A DNA stretch of 64,000 bases. Origin: UBA1181 sp045617845. Lineage in GTDB: Bacteria; Bacteroidota; Bacteroidia; Bacteroidales; Paludibacteraceae. Within the stretch, counting starts at the first letter, position 1; every line of letters begins with the position of its first letter. A program made the translations under genes and the position numbers. Shown here piece after piece: positions 15,623-24,204 of the stretch. The notes under the pieces are model-generated. The model saw only the letters and a list, made by a program, of their open reading frames with translations, had not been told where the DNA came from and made no database searches. Location of the stretch: NCBI GenBank assembly GCA_045617845.1, contig JAZLJL010000070.1, positions 1 through 64,000 of the forward strand. The letters run 5' to 3'.

Positions 15623-17179
15623 TTAGAAAGGCACGTCTCCGTTAACTGGGCCCATCGAGTCGAAAGGGTTGATGGAAGTTGCCGATGGAACGTCCCCGTC
15701 ATCTGTGTTGATCCTTGATTGGAACGTCTGTCTAGGCGCATTCTCGAAGTTGTTTTCCGCATAATCTTCGAATCCCTCCTCCAGGTTCTGGAATCTAGCT
15801 AATTCGTTACGGAAACGAAGCCTTACGTCGCCGGTCGCACCGTTACGGTGTTTAGCGATGATGATTTCGGCTATTCCTTTTAGTGATGCGCCTGTTTCGT
15901 CTTGCGTGATTTTATAGTATTCAGGGCGGTGGATGAATAATACCATATCGGCGTCTTGCTCGATGGCTCCTGATTCACGCAAGTCGGATAGTTGTGGACG
16001 CTTGTCGCCACCCTCTTTTTTCTCTACGGAACGGTTCAACTGGGACAGTGCGATGATAGGTATGTCCAGCTCCTTCGCCAATTGTTTTAGCGAACGTGAG
16101 ATCATGCTGACCTCCTGTTCACGGCTTCCGAACTTCATTCCGCTGGCGTTCATCAACTGAAGGTAGTCTATGATGATGCATTTTACGTTGTGCTCTTTTA
16201 CCAGACGTCTAGCCTTGGTGTTTAGTTCCATGACGGATAGTCCGGCGGAGTCGTCCAGAAAGATTGGCATCTCTTCCAGTTTCCTGGAGCGCTGCATTAG
16301 GTTGTTCCAATCTTCCGAGTTTAGTTTTCCGTTCTTGATTTTCTCACCAGGGATTTCGCAGATGTTGACGAGTAGACGGTTTACCAGCTGCACGTTCGCC
16401 ATTTCTAGGGAGAACACTGCGATGGCGTTGCCGGCTTCCGCCATGTTCCTCGCCATGGAGAGCACGAAGGCGGTCTTACCCATGGCAGGACGTGCTGCGA
16501 TGATGACGAGGTCGGAGCGTTGCCATCCGGACGTCATCTTGTCCAATTCGGTGAATCCGCTTGGGATACCGCTCATTCCGTCCGATCGTTTGGAGGCGTC
16601 CTCCACACGTTTGATGGCCTCTTTGATAACGGGCTGGATTTCCGTGAAGTCCCTTTTTGCGCTTCCTGTGGCTATCTCGAAGAGCATGCCTTCCGCCCTT
16701 TGCACCAAATCGTCCACATCGGAGTTGTCGTCATAGGCGTCCTTCTCGATTTCCGTGGCGAAAGATATCAGTTCCCTAGCCAGCGCTTTCTGCGCCAAAA
16801 TGCGCGCGTGGTATTCGATGTGCACGGAAGAGTTGACTTTCGACGTCAGTTGCGCGATGTAATATTCCCCGCCGACCTCCTTGAGTTTTTTCTCTTTCTT
16901 TAATTGCTCGCATACCGTGAGCATATCTATCGGCAATTGCAGTTGCGCCAATGTGTTGATGGCCCTGAAAATCGTCTTGTTGGCCTCCTTGTAGAAGCAG
17001 TTCTCTTTCAGTACGTCGCATACGACGCTGAATGCGTCTTTTTCAATCATGAGGGCACCCAAGATCGCCTCCTCCAATTCGATTGCCTGGGGCGGAAGTT
17101 TGGCGTATTCCGAAGGCATTTTCATCGGGTTGTCGTTCGATTTGTATCGTTTCCTCGTGTTTTCTGTCGATTCTGCCAT
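15623..17179 (-). CDS. dnaB: Replicative DNA helicase DnaB
   Basis: This 518-residue protein matches the usual bacterial DnaB length plus a basic N-terminal extension. The N-terminal DnaG-interaction domain (LPPQAIELEEAILGALMIE) occupies about 25-130. A linker follows, then the RecA-like helicase core with Walker A ARPAMGKTAF near 230, Walker B CIIIDYLQLM and SQLNRSVEKK, and the arginine-rich AKHRNGATGDVRLRF segment near the end. DnaB unwinds DNA as a hexamer ahead of the replication fork. It stands alone on the minus strand. No intein or insertion is visible. The last 45 residues (after ENNFENAP) are a divergent, probably disordered tail. Confidence 0.97.
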   Translation of the reverse strand: MAESTENTRKRYKSNDNPMKMPSEYAKLPPQAIELEEAILGALMIEKDAFSVVCDVLKENCFYKEANKTIFRAINTLAQLQLPIDMLTVCEQLKKEKKLKEVGGEYYIAQLTSKVNSSVHIEYHARILAQKALARELISFATEIEKDAYDDNSDVDDLVQRAEGMLFEIATGSAKRDFTEIQPVIKEAIKRVEDASKRSDGMSGIPSGFTELDKMTSGWQRSDLVIIAARPAMGKTAFVLSMARNMAEAGNAIAVFSLEMANVQLVNRLLVNICEIPGEKIKNGKLNSEDWNNLMQRSRKLEEMPIFLDDSAGLSVMELNTKARRLVKEHNVKCIIIDYLQLMNASGMKFGSREQEVSMISRSLKQLAKELDIPIIALSQLNRSVEKKEGGDKRPQLSDLRESGAIEQDADMVLFIHRPEYYKITQDETGASLKGIAEIIIAKHRNGATGDVRLRFRNELARFQNLEEGFEDYAENNFENAPRQTFQSRINTDDGDVPSATSINPFDSMGPVNGDVPF

Positions 17180-17414
17180 TTGTTTTTCTGTGCTATTTCT
17201 TGATGGTCGCGAATTTACGTTTTTTCGCCTATAAAAGTGATTCTCTGCCCGAATGTTTCTCCCAAGTTATTTACATGATATTAACAAGTGTCATGATTTA
17301 TTTCCCCAACAAAATAAAATTGTTTGCAATACCAACTAATTTCTTTTGTTTTATGATAATGTGTATGAATTTTATGAGTAATTTTACACCGTTGTTATGT
17401 GACGATATTTTTTT

Positions 17415-18902
17415 ATGGCCAAGAAAATAGTGATTGTTGGAGGCGGTGTCGCTGGCTTATCGGCTGGGATATATGCGCGACTTAATGGCTTTGACACAGT
17501 GATTTTGGAGAAGCATTCGATTGCGGGAGGGTTATGCACCGCATGGCATAGAAAGGGATACCGATTTGATTATAGCATCCAGTGGCTCGTCGGTACGCGC
17601 GAAGGCGCCTTCAACCATACTTTCAAAGATACAAATGTGATAAATGATGATGTGACGGTCCTTGACGCGGATTATCACACACGGGTTGTTTTGCCTGACG
17701 GAAGGGATTTCGTCGTCTATACGGATATCGACAAGTGGTGCGATTATCTGATTAGCAGAGCGCCCGAAGATGAACGTAGCATTAAGAAGTTGCGCAAGCA
17801 CATGCATTGGAGCAGACAACTTACACCTTTTGACGCCGCTCCGCCGCTCCGTACTATTGGAATGTATCTAAGGGCGCTTCCTCATTCCTATAAACTTATT
17901 TGGGCGATTATCCGTTTCGGAAGGAAAACCTATAAGGAATATATAAAAAGCCTTCATTTCAAAAATGAGTGGCTCCGCGAATCTTTGTCTAGGAATTATG
18001 CGGATCAGAAATTCTCGGCTCTCGCTTTTTTGTTTATCCTTAGCTGGTATACAAGGAAGAATGCCGGTTATCCAATTGGAGGTTCTTTGGGCGTGGCTGA
18101 ACGGATGTCCCAGCGTTTCAATGAATTAGGTGGCGAATTCCGCTTTAAGAGTTCCGTCTCAGACATTATCATTGAAAACGATAAGGCCGTAGGCGTCAAA
18201 CTGGATGATGGGACAGAGTTCCGTGCCGACTATGTGATCAGTGCGGCTGACGGTCATACCACTATCTTTGATTTCTTGAAGGGAAAATATAAGTCAGACC
18301 AGGTGGAGAATGCCTATAAAAATTGGGAACCTTATCCTGCGATAGTCCAAATTTCCATTGGAGTGGCTAAGAAGTTGTGCACCGAATATCCTGTACAGGT
18401 GGTGCTTTGCGACCGTAAGATTAGCGAGAGGGTGCGCATCTCGCATAATTATAGGATTCTAAACTATAGTTTTGACTCGACGATGGCTCCGGAAGGTAAA
18501 ACATGCATCGTCGTCCGTTTCGAAAGCCCGTATGAGCTTTGGAAAAATATGGACAAGGAGACCTATGCGGAGGAGAAGGATAACATCAAACGGTATGCGA
18601 TGGAAATCTTGGAGGAGAACTATCCGGGCGCATCTGCTTCCGTAGAGGTCTGTGATGTGGCGACGCCGCTTACTACGGTGCGCTATACGGGCGCTTGGAG
18701 AGGCGCGTATGAAGGTTTCAAGGTGTCGAACCGGAATATCACCAAACAACTGAAACAGACGTTGCCTGGCTTGGATAACTTTTATATGGTGGGCCATTGG
18801 CTTTTCCCGGGTGGTGGCGTCCCGCCTTCTGTCCATTCCGGCAAATGGGCGCTCCAACTCATTTGTAAACAAGAGGGAATGGAGATGAAATGCGGACGTT
18901 GA
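17415..18902 (+). CDS. FAD-dependent oxidoreductase, phytoene desaturase/retinol saturase-like
   Basis: The 495-residue protein starts with a dinucleotide-binding motif (KIVIVGGGVAGLSAG) followed by the GG doublet of the family (EKHSIAGGLCTAWHRKG). It closes with NFYMVGHWLFPGGGVPPS, the conserved C-terminal FAD contact of CrtI and retinol saturase relatives. A middle HHH-free substrate domain spans about 120-400. Relatives desaturate or isomerise carotenoids or reduce polyenes; the substrate here is unknown and no carotenoid genes are nearby. The downstream acyltransferase gene is 79 bases away on the same strand and may be cotranscribed. The start at 17415 is chosen because the nucleotide-binding strand begins at residue 4. 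Confidence 0.75.
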   Translation: MAKKIVIVGGGVAGLSAGIYARLNGFDTVILEKHSIAGGLCTAWHRKGYRFDYSIQWLVGTREGAFNHTFKDTNVINDDVTVLDADYHTRVVLPDGRDFVVYTDIDKWCDYLISRAPEDERSIKKLRKHMHWSRQLTPFDAAPPLRTIGMYLRALPHSYKLIWAIIRFGRKTYKEYIKSLHFKNEWLRESLSRNYADQKFSALAFLFILSWYTRKNAGYPIGGSLGVAERMSQRFNELGGEFRFKSSVSDIIIENDKAVGVKLDDGTEFRADYVISAADGHTTIFDFLKGKYKSDQVENAYKNWEPYPAIVQISIGVAKKLCTEYPVQVVLCDRKISERVRISHNYRILNYSFDSTMAPEGKTCIVVRFESPYELWKNMDKETYAEEKDNIKRYAMEILEENYPGASASVEVCDVATPLTTVRYTGAWRGAYEGFKVSNRNITKQLKQTLPGLDNFYMVGHWLFPGGGVPPSVHSGKWALQLICKQEGMEMKCGR

Positions 18903-18981
18903 CGTATGTCTTCTCACCGTTGGCTTGGGGCTCCTTGGCGCTCTCCCCAAAAAAGATTATCTTTGTTGCTGTGTGTAACTA

Positions 18982-19995
18982 ATGTATCAAGGAATGGATA
19001 TGCGAATGCCCCAAATCAAGGATGATATCGCGGCGGAAAATTGTTTCGACTTTTTGCGCCTCTTCTTGGCGATCTCCGTTTTTTGTGGCCATTACGACAA
19101 ACTGCAGGGCGTCGATTTCTTGAACTTCCCGCTTTCGTTGCCAATGTCCGTTAGCGGTTTTTTCGTTATCAGCGGTATCCTTATCTATCGTAGTTACTGC
19201 CGAAGTTCCTCGTTGAAGAGTTTTTTCATGAAGAGGGTGAAGCGGATATTCCCCGCCTATGTCTTGGCGGTAGTCCTTTCCGCGTTGCTGTTCTCCCTCG
19301 TCTCGGATTTGCCGGCATCCGAATATTTCCTCTCTCGGGATTTCTTCCGCTATTTGGCGGCGAATTTGACGACGCTTAATTTCTTGCAGCCAAACTTGCC
19401 TGGCGTGCGGGGCGTGGAGGCGATTAATCCCTCCCTTTGGACAATCAAGATTGAACTCATTCTTTATCTGCTTGTGCCTCTTTTCGCTTTCTTGTTCGAT
19501 GGGAAGCGTAGGTGTCTGTCTCTTGTGGCTGTCGCCGTAGTATCTTCATTCTCTGTGTTCTTGCGTTGGGAGGCCGATGTCTCAGGCGTCTCCTCCTATG
19601 ATTTGTTGGGAAAGTGGATCTCTTTGGCGGCTTGCTTCCTGGCGGGAGTCTCCGTTTTCCTCTTTAGGTCGGAACTGAAGAGGTATAAGTGGTTCTTGTT
19701 CGTTCCGTCTCTTCCCCTGTTGGTGATGGATGGCTATCCTGTCGAACTCATCCGTCCTTTCGCAATGGGGAGCGCGATTTATTTTCTTGCTTTCACATTA
19801 TCTCCCTTAAATGCTTTTGGAAAGATAGGTGATTTGTCTTATGGCACATATGTTTTTCATGGACCGATAGTGAACATGACCATTTGTATGGGGTGGTCTG
19901 TATGCTTGGGTAATTTCCTGTTGACGTTTCTTGTCGTGTTGCTCGCCGCTTCCTTGTCGTGGCACCTTATGGAAAAGAGGGTGCTGGGACGATGA
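18982..19995 (+). CDS. Membrane acyltransferase, acyltransferase-3 family
   Basis: The 337-residue protein has about ten hydrophobic segments and the acyltransferase-3 signatures: FDFLRLFLAISVFCGHYD near the start (the histidine is the presumed catalytic base), SGFFVISGILI, the basic loop MKRVKRIFPAY and NPSLWTIKIELILYL. Such enzymes transfer acetyl or other acyl groups to sugars of lipopolysaccharide, capsule or exopolysaccharide in the inner membrane. The acceptor cannot be read from the sequence. ATG codons at 18994 and 19000 are alternative starts. The first transmembrane segment begins about 20 residues in, so any of them is compatible. Confidence 0.85.
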   Translation: MYQGMDMRMPQIKDDIAAENCFDFLRLFLAISVFCGHYDKLQGVDFLNFPLSLPMSVSGFFVISGILIYRSYCRSSSLKSFFMKRVKRIFPAYVLAVVLSALLFSLVSDLPASEYFLSRDFFRYLAANLTTLNFLQPNLPGVRGVEAINPSLWTIKIELILYLLVPLFAFLFDGKRRCLSLVAVAVVSSFSVFLRWEADVSGVSSYDLLGKWISLAACFLAGVSVFLFRSELKRYKWFLFVPSLPLLVMDGYPVELIRPFAMGSAIYFLAFTLSPLNAFGKIGDLSYGTYVFHGPIVNMTICMGWSVCLGNFLLTFLVVLLAASLSWHLMEKRVLGR

Positions 19996-20149
19996 TGACC
20001 GTTCGTGTGATGTTGCCGTATTTGCCGTTTACGGACATCTGGCGCACTGAAGTTCAATCTCCTTATTGTCGTTTGTGTTGGTAATATATCAAATATGATA
20101 TGCGGAATTCGTCTGCTGTGTGTGAAATGTCTATTTTGATATTAAATTA

Positions 20150-20326
20150 AGAAGCTGTTTAAATTTTTTTATTGGAGATTTTTATGAGAGACTTTTTAGG
20201 ATATTTTGATTATTTCCGATAGGAGCAATGGGGTTCCATTGTGACTGAGGAAATGATTAAAATAGACAAAAAGTATCCATAAAAAGCCCAATAAGAAACT
20301 TTTTCGTAATTTTTTAAACAGCTTCT
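20150..20326 (+). mobile_element. MITE-like element, copy 1 (177 bp)
   Basis: The element is bounded by 14-bp terminal inverted repeats AGAAGCTGTTTAAA / TTTAAACAGCTTCT and flanked on both sides by TA, which fits a TA target duplication. A short palindrome CAATGG-GGTT-CCATTG sits at 20226-20241, almost at the centre. There is no reading frame inside. A nearly identical copy in reverse orientation lies at 51976-52152. I place it in the 465-base gap between the acyltransferase gene and the lipoprotein gene at 20461; the rest of that gap holds only a promoter candidate. Confidence 0.85.
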
Positions 20327-20351
20327 TATTTTTATTACAGATGAAAACTTC

Positions 20352-20359
20352 TAAATTTG
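20352..20359 (+). promoter_or_regulatory. Candidate -7 element for the lipoprotein gene
   Basis: TAAATTTG matches the Bacteroidota -7 consensus exactly and lies 25 bases after the MITE end. I see no good TTG 19-21 bases upstream, because that stretch is next to the MITE end, so the -33 element may have been lost or replaced by the insertion. Confidence 0.35.
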
Positions 20360-20460
20360 TGAGCGAACATGTCAATGATGGATATGTCAGGTCTGTTGTC
20401 TTTCAACTGGCCTTCTCCCTCATTTTTCCGTGTTCCTGCGTGCGTTAACAAATATATCTT

Positions 20461-21249
20461 ATGTCCAGGTCTTTTTGGCTTATCATGCTATTTCCTTTGT
20501 CTCTTGCGTCCTCTTGTGACGATAAGGGTGCGACCAATGTGCCACGTGGCGAATTCCATGTGGATCGAAAGACGTATGATAGCATTGTTTCCCGTGCATG
20601 CGCCGTGAATGAGGAATCATTATACGTTAAAGGTAATGATGGTGTCATAATGGCGGATGGTACGCAGTCTTTCCGCTATTCCAACTATGAAATGAACTAT
20701 CTTACGTCGAAGGAATTTTTGTTCGTTGAGAACATCTATCGTCCTGACAGCTCTTTGTTGATGTCTTATAAGAATGTGTTTGATGTCCCTGTCGGTACGA
20801 TGAACACTTATGATGAGAAGGGGGCTCTTGTCGAGAAGACGGATTGGAGTGCTGAATACAAGGGATGTAAGGTCGATCCGTATGTTTTGGCTGATTTCTT
20901 GGAATTGGAGGGTTGGTATGACCGTTCTGTGGGTTCTTCGTATATAGGCGATCGTGATACCCTTTCCCTGAAAGGCGATTTTACCTTTCGTGTCTTTTCT
21001 AATGTCATTGTGGACTTTATTCCGTCTTGGGATTCCGTCTGTGCTCCTTGTTGGGTAGTGGTTCTATTGAATCTGAATGGTATACCTCCCCGTTTTATGG
21101 AAAAGTATGGCGAGGTTTATGACGATGGTCGCTTGGCGTTGTTTGATGATAAAAAAAAGAAAGAAGGAACTGGCTTGTTGGGATCCGTCACATATACTAT
21201 TGATGCATGGACGGGTAAGTCTGATGTCCGTTGGGAATTTTCCCGTTAA
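20461..21249 (+). CDS. Putative lipoprotein of unknown function
   Basis: The 262-residue protein starts with a lipoprotein signal (FWLIMLFPLSLASSC, lipid-modified Cys19), so it is predicted to be envelope-anchored. I do not recognise a family. The body is rich in Tyr, Asp and Val strands. It contains a CAPC pair within a hydrophobic strand (DSVCAPCWVVVLLNL) and a charged KKKKE stretch near residue 235. It is convergent with the Lrp/AsnC gene, with only 17 bases between stop codons. A MITE sits upstream. Confidence 0.6.
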   Translation: MSRSFWLIMLFPLSLASSCDDKGATNVPRGEFHVDRKTYDSIVSRACAVNEESLYVKGNDGVIMADGTQSFRYSNYEMNYLTSKEFLFVENIYRPDSSLLMSYKNVFDVPVGTMNTYDEKGALVEKTDWSAEYKGCKVDPYVLADFLELEGWYDRSVGSSYIGDRDTLSLKGDFTFRVFSNVIVDFIPSWDSVCAPCWVVVLLNLNGIPPRFMEKYGEVYDDGRLALFDDKKKKEGTGLLGSVTYTIDAWTGKSDVRWEFSR

Positions 21250-21266
21250 GCGTATGTTGCGGCTTA

Positions 21267-21752
21267 TCATTCATGTAGTATGATGCCGGGATTGTTTTTC
21301 ATCTCTTTCAGGACAAAAAGGCTATGTAAACTTCCTACGCTTTCAATGACACCCAGCTTGTTTTGTACGAAGTCTTGGTAATGCGCCATGCTGCTGACGA
21401 AGATCTTCAAAAGGAAATCGTAATCTCCGGAAATGTTGTAGCATTCCACAATCTCGTCTATTTTTTGTATGGCGTCCGTGAAATGAAGTATGTACTCTTT
21501 GCTATGTTTTTTGAGACGGATGTTGCAGAACACGCAAAATCCTTTGTTTAGTAGTTCGTTGTTTAGTACGGCTGAATATTGTTTGATATAACCATCCTTT
21601 TCTAGTCGTTTGACCCTTTCAAACACCGGAGTGGGAGAGAGGTTTACCATTGCCGCCAACTCCTTTGTCGTCAGTTTGCAATTGCTTTGCAATGTCTTGA
21701 GAATTTGGATGTCTGTCTCATCCAAATCTTCTATTGACGGCTCTTTCATCAT
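21267..21752 (-). CDS. Lrp/AsnC-family transcriptional regulator
   Basis: The 161-residue protein has the standard architecture. The N-terminal winged helix-turn-helix at about 10-65 reads LDETDIQILKTLQSN, then LTTKELAAMVNLSPTPVFERV. The C-terminal RAM ligand-binding domain at about 75-150 contains ISGDYDFLLKIFVSS. These proteins form dimers and octamers on DNA and respond to amino acids. The start codon lies three bases after the stop of the DUF4270 gene, so it is probably the last gene of the 24068-21267 minus-strand operon. The target genes are unknown. Confidence 0.9.
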   Translation of the reverse strand: MMKEPSIEDLDETDIQILKTLQSNCKLTTKELAAMVNLSPTPVFERVKRLEKDGYIKQYSAVLNNELLNKGFCVFCNIRLKKHSKEYILHFTDAIQKIDEIVECYNISGDYDFLLKIFVSSMAHYQDFVQNKLGVIESVGSLHSLFVLKEMKNNPGIILHE

Positions 21753-21755
21753 GGA

Positions 21756-23228
21756 TTAATTCCTTTGGGTGTAAATGATGTCCACGCAAGGCTTTAAGGA
21801 GTCTGGCGCCGCCGTTCCATATAATGCGGTTCCCGTCATCCAGATTTGCTGTTTGTAAGAGTAGTTGTTGTCGTTCAATGTCCTGGTAACAGGAACGATA
21901 ACCATCTTCTTGGAATATGTTTCGCCCGTGTGGTTCATCATGTTTTGAGTCGGCCTCGTGATGTTGAACGCATAATAGTTTGTTTTCGAGTCTATCGTGC
22001 AAGTGAATGAAGAGATGCCGTCCGGTGTCTTGTTGTTGTAGAAGAAATTCTCAAGGCTATCTTTGTCGATGAGCAGCATTTGACCATTGTACAAATATTT
22101 GTTATCTAGGCTTTTACGATGGAATATTAGCCTTACGGAATTGAACATCATCTTTGTAGTGTCTTTCACGTTGGCTTTAACTGAATCCATGATGGTCTCG
22201 AAAGGAACCGTCACTTCCGTATAGACTCCGGAAGGAGTATACATATAGGTTTGTATGGAATCTTCGGACTGGATTTTCTGCACTGTTTTTTCCCACTCGG
22301 TATGGTGGATGGCGTTCGCCCTTTTGACCGCTTTGTTACCAGACAAGAAATAAGAGGTCACGAGTGGGTTCATTCCATATAGAGTCTTTAAACTTTCGGA
22401 AGTAATTGTCGTGTCTTTCCCGTTCATGTACGTGTGGATATCAGCGTCATAGTGGTAGTAAACGAGTATTCCGGATACGTCAACTTGAAGCATTGTGCCT
22501 TCGTTGAACGCATGTTTCACATATACGCCCTTGAAGAAGTCGTTGAATGCCTGCTGCGAGTCTCCCAAGTTGTCCATATAATAAGATGAAATCCTTTCCC
22601 CGAATTCGTTGGATAGAGGAATTCGGATTTCCCTGGAATTTTTCACTTGGTAGTTCGTCTCTCCTAGTAATATTGATTGGTCGCAGTAATCGCTGACGAG
22701 CACATTCGTATAGTATTTTGGTTTGTCCATGGGCTTGTTCAGCTCGTAGACTTGGACCGCTTGGAGGGCGGTGGAGTCTCCCCAATATCCTGTGGAATAT
22801 TGCATGAGGTATAAGGTGGAGTCGATGGTGAAATTCCTTGCGTTGTTGATGGCAGTGATTTTCCCGAATTTTGGGTCGATGTCGCTTAGGAGTGTTTCGA
22901 GGATACCTGACGTTGCGGACGAAGTAGATACGATGGTCGTGTCAGGCAAGATGATTCCGCCGTTACGCGCGTCGAGTTGGGTCATGTATTCAGCGTAGAT
23001 TTCTCCGAAAAGTGCGTCGGAATATCTACCGAAAAGGAGATAATCCGCTTTGCTTAGGATGGAATCTGTGACCACGCTTTGGGTCTCGACGTTGATGTGG
23101 TTATGGAAAGCGGAAAGAAGGTCTTCCTCTGGTTGGATGGAGTTACCTACCACGCTATCGTCTTCGCAACTGTTGAAAAAAATGCCGGATAGGCATAATA
23201 CATATAATGTTAACTTATGTAGTTTCAT
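21756..23228 (-). CDS. DUF4270 family lipoprotein
   Basis: The 490-residue protein has a lipoprotein signal (LYVLCLSGIFFNSC, Cys20) followed by EDDSVVGNSIQPEEDLL, which matches the opening of DUF4270 proteins of Bacteroidota. The family motifs KADYLLFGRYSDALFGEI and an ISSFTCTIDSKTNYYAFNIT-type C-terminal segment are present. The function is unknown; the location is predicted to be the outer membrane or periplasm. It sits between the half-length glycogen synthase (27 bases upstream) and the Lrp regulator, in an order next to panCD that I recall from other Bacteroidales. Confidence 0.85.
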   Translation of the reverse strand: MKLHKLTLYVLCLSGIFFNSCEDDSVVGNSIQPEEDLLSAFHNHINVETQSVVTDSILSKADYLLFGRYSDALFGEIYAEYMTQLDARNGGIILPDTTIVSTSSATSGILETLLSDIDPKFGKITAINNARNFTIDSTLYLMQYSTGYWGDSTALQAVQVYELNKPMDKPKYYTNVLVSDYCDQSILLGETNYQVKNSREIRIPLSNEFGERISSYYMDNLGDSQQAFNDFFKGVYVKHAFNEGTMLQVDVSGILVYYHYDADIHTYMNGKDTTITSESLKTLYGMNPLVTSYFLSGNKAVKRANAIHHTEWEKTVQKIQSEDSIQTYMYTPSGVYTEVTVPFETIMDSVKANVKDTTKMMFNSVRLIFHRKSLDNKYLYNGQMLLIDKDSLENFFYNNKTPDGISSFTCTIDSKTNYYAFNITRPTQNMMNHTGETYSKKMVIVPVTRTLNDNNYSYKQQIWMTGTALYGTAAPDSLKPCVDIIYTQRN

Positions 23229-23255
23229 TAATGTGTAAACTAATAAAAAAACTAA

Positions 23256-24068
23256 TTATTTGGAGAGGATACTGTCGTAGAACTCGTTGTATGCGTCCAC
23301 GTAAGTCTCAGGGTTTTGGTATGTCAAGAATGGTTTCCCTGACTTCTCCAAATGGCTAAGCACCTCTTGGTTGATGGCCTCGCTACCAATGATGGATGCA
23401 TCTGCGTAGTCTACCGCGAAGTTTGTCAGTTCAGCGTACGAAACGTTTTTGTTTATTATGCTTTTGACGTCTTCGTCTGTGATGCCGTCCAATTGCAACT
23501 TCTTCGCGAAGTTCTCGGAGAATGGCTTTTGAAAATCGTCCGCATAGATGGAATATACGACTTTCGAATTCTTGAAGAATGGGTCTGTGTTGAAAGCTTT
23601 TTTGATGTAGATAGGGGTGAGCGCGGACATCCAACCGTGACAGTGGATGATGTCGGGCGTCCACCTCAACTTCTTGACGGTCTCCAATACGCCTCTTACG
23701 AAGAATATCGAACGGTCTTCATTGTCGTCGAATTCTCCGTTTTCGTCGGCTACTGTGAATTTCCTTTGGAAGAAATCGTCGTTGTCGATGAAATATACCT
23801 GCATCCTCGCGGCTTGAATGGACGCCACTTTGATGATCAACGGGTGGTCCGTGTCATCAATGATGATGTTCATACCTGAAAGACGAATCACTTCGTGGAG
23901 CTGATTCCTCCGCTCGTTCACATTGCCAAATCGTGGCATGAATGCACGGATTTCCTTGCCTCTTTCTTGTATTGCCTGAGGTAACTTCCTGCTAATCACC
24001 GAGATTTCACTCTCCGGAAGATACGGCGTAATCTCTTGGGAGATGTATAAAACTTTTACACTATCCAT
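23256..24068 (-). CDS. Glycogen/starch synthase N-terminal-domain protein (half-length GT5)
   Basis: The 270-residue protein aligns with the N-terminal Rossmann domain of GT5 glycogen synthases: MDSVKVLYISQEITPYLPES with SEISVISRKLPQAI, AFMPRFGNVNERRN, DDFFQRKF, then PDIIHCHGWMSALTPIYIKK. The KxGGL-type glycine pair of canonical enzymes is replaced by SEISV. The C-terminal GT-B domain, which binds ADP-glucose, is absent: the protein ends at about residue 270 against roughly 480-550 for full enzymes. I infer it cannot synthesise glycogen alone. Such short forms next to DUF4270 genes are known in Bacteroidota, so this is unlikely to be a local truncation. Confidence 0.8.
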   Translation of the reverse strand: MDSVKVLYISQEITPYLPESEISVISRKLPQAIQERGKEIRAFMPRFGNVNERRNQLHEVIRLSGMNIIIDDTDHPLIIKVASIQAARMQVYFIDNDDFFQRKFTVADENGEFDDNEDRSIFFVRGVLETVKKLRWTPDIIHCHGWMSALTPIYIKKAFNTDPFFKNSKVVYSIYADDFQKPFSENFAKKLQLDGITDEDVKSIINKNVSYAELTNFAVDYADASIIGSEAINQEVLSHLEKSGKPFLTYQNPETYVDAYNEFYDSILSK

Positions 24069-24091
24069 CTTAATTTGTCAATTCTCTAATG

Positions 24092-24122
24092 CAAAGGTAT
24101 GAAATTCGCGTTAAAACGCCAA
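24092..24122 (-). promoter_or_regulatory. Promoter of the glycogen synthase-like/DUF4270/lrp operon
   Basis: On the minus strand TACCTTTG (complement of 24092-24099) fits the -7 consensus and TTG (complement of 24120-24122) lies 20 bases upstream. The start codon is 23 bases downstream. The same 136-base gap must also hold the panC promoter; TTCCTTTG at 24162-24169 is a one-mismatch candidate. Confidence 0.6.
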
Positions 24123-24204
24123 ATTTTCAATTCTTTCTTTTCATTTCTTCGATTTATTGCTTTCCTTTGCGGTTCAATTTAGGATTGAAAAATTTTATTT
24201 GGTT

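Noticed and set aside
15470..15718. 82-codon frame after nfnB
   Set aside because: It runs through two terminator hairpins and overlaps the end of dnaB.
16520..17203. Open frames antisense to dnaB (127, 99 and 81 codons)
   Set aside because: They are frame shadows of a highly conserved helicase gene and show no protein family.
20369..20608. 79-codon frame ahead of the lipoprotein
   Set aside because: It overlaps the lipoprotein gene in another frame, has no family and no ribosome site.
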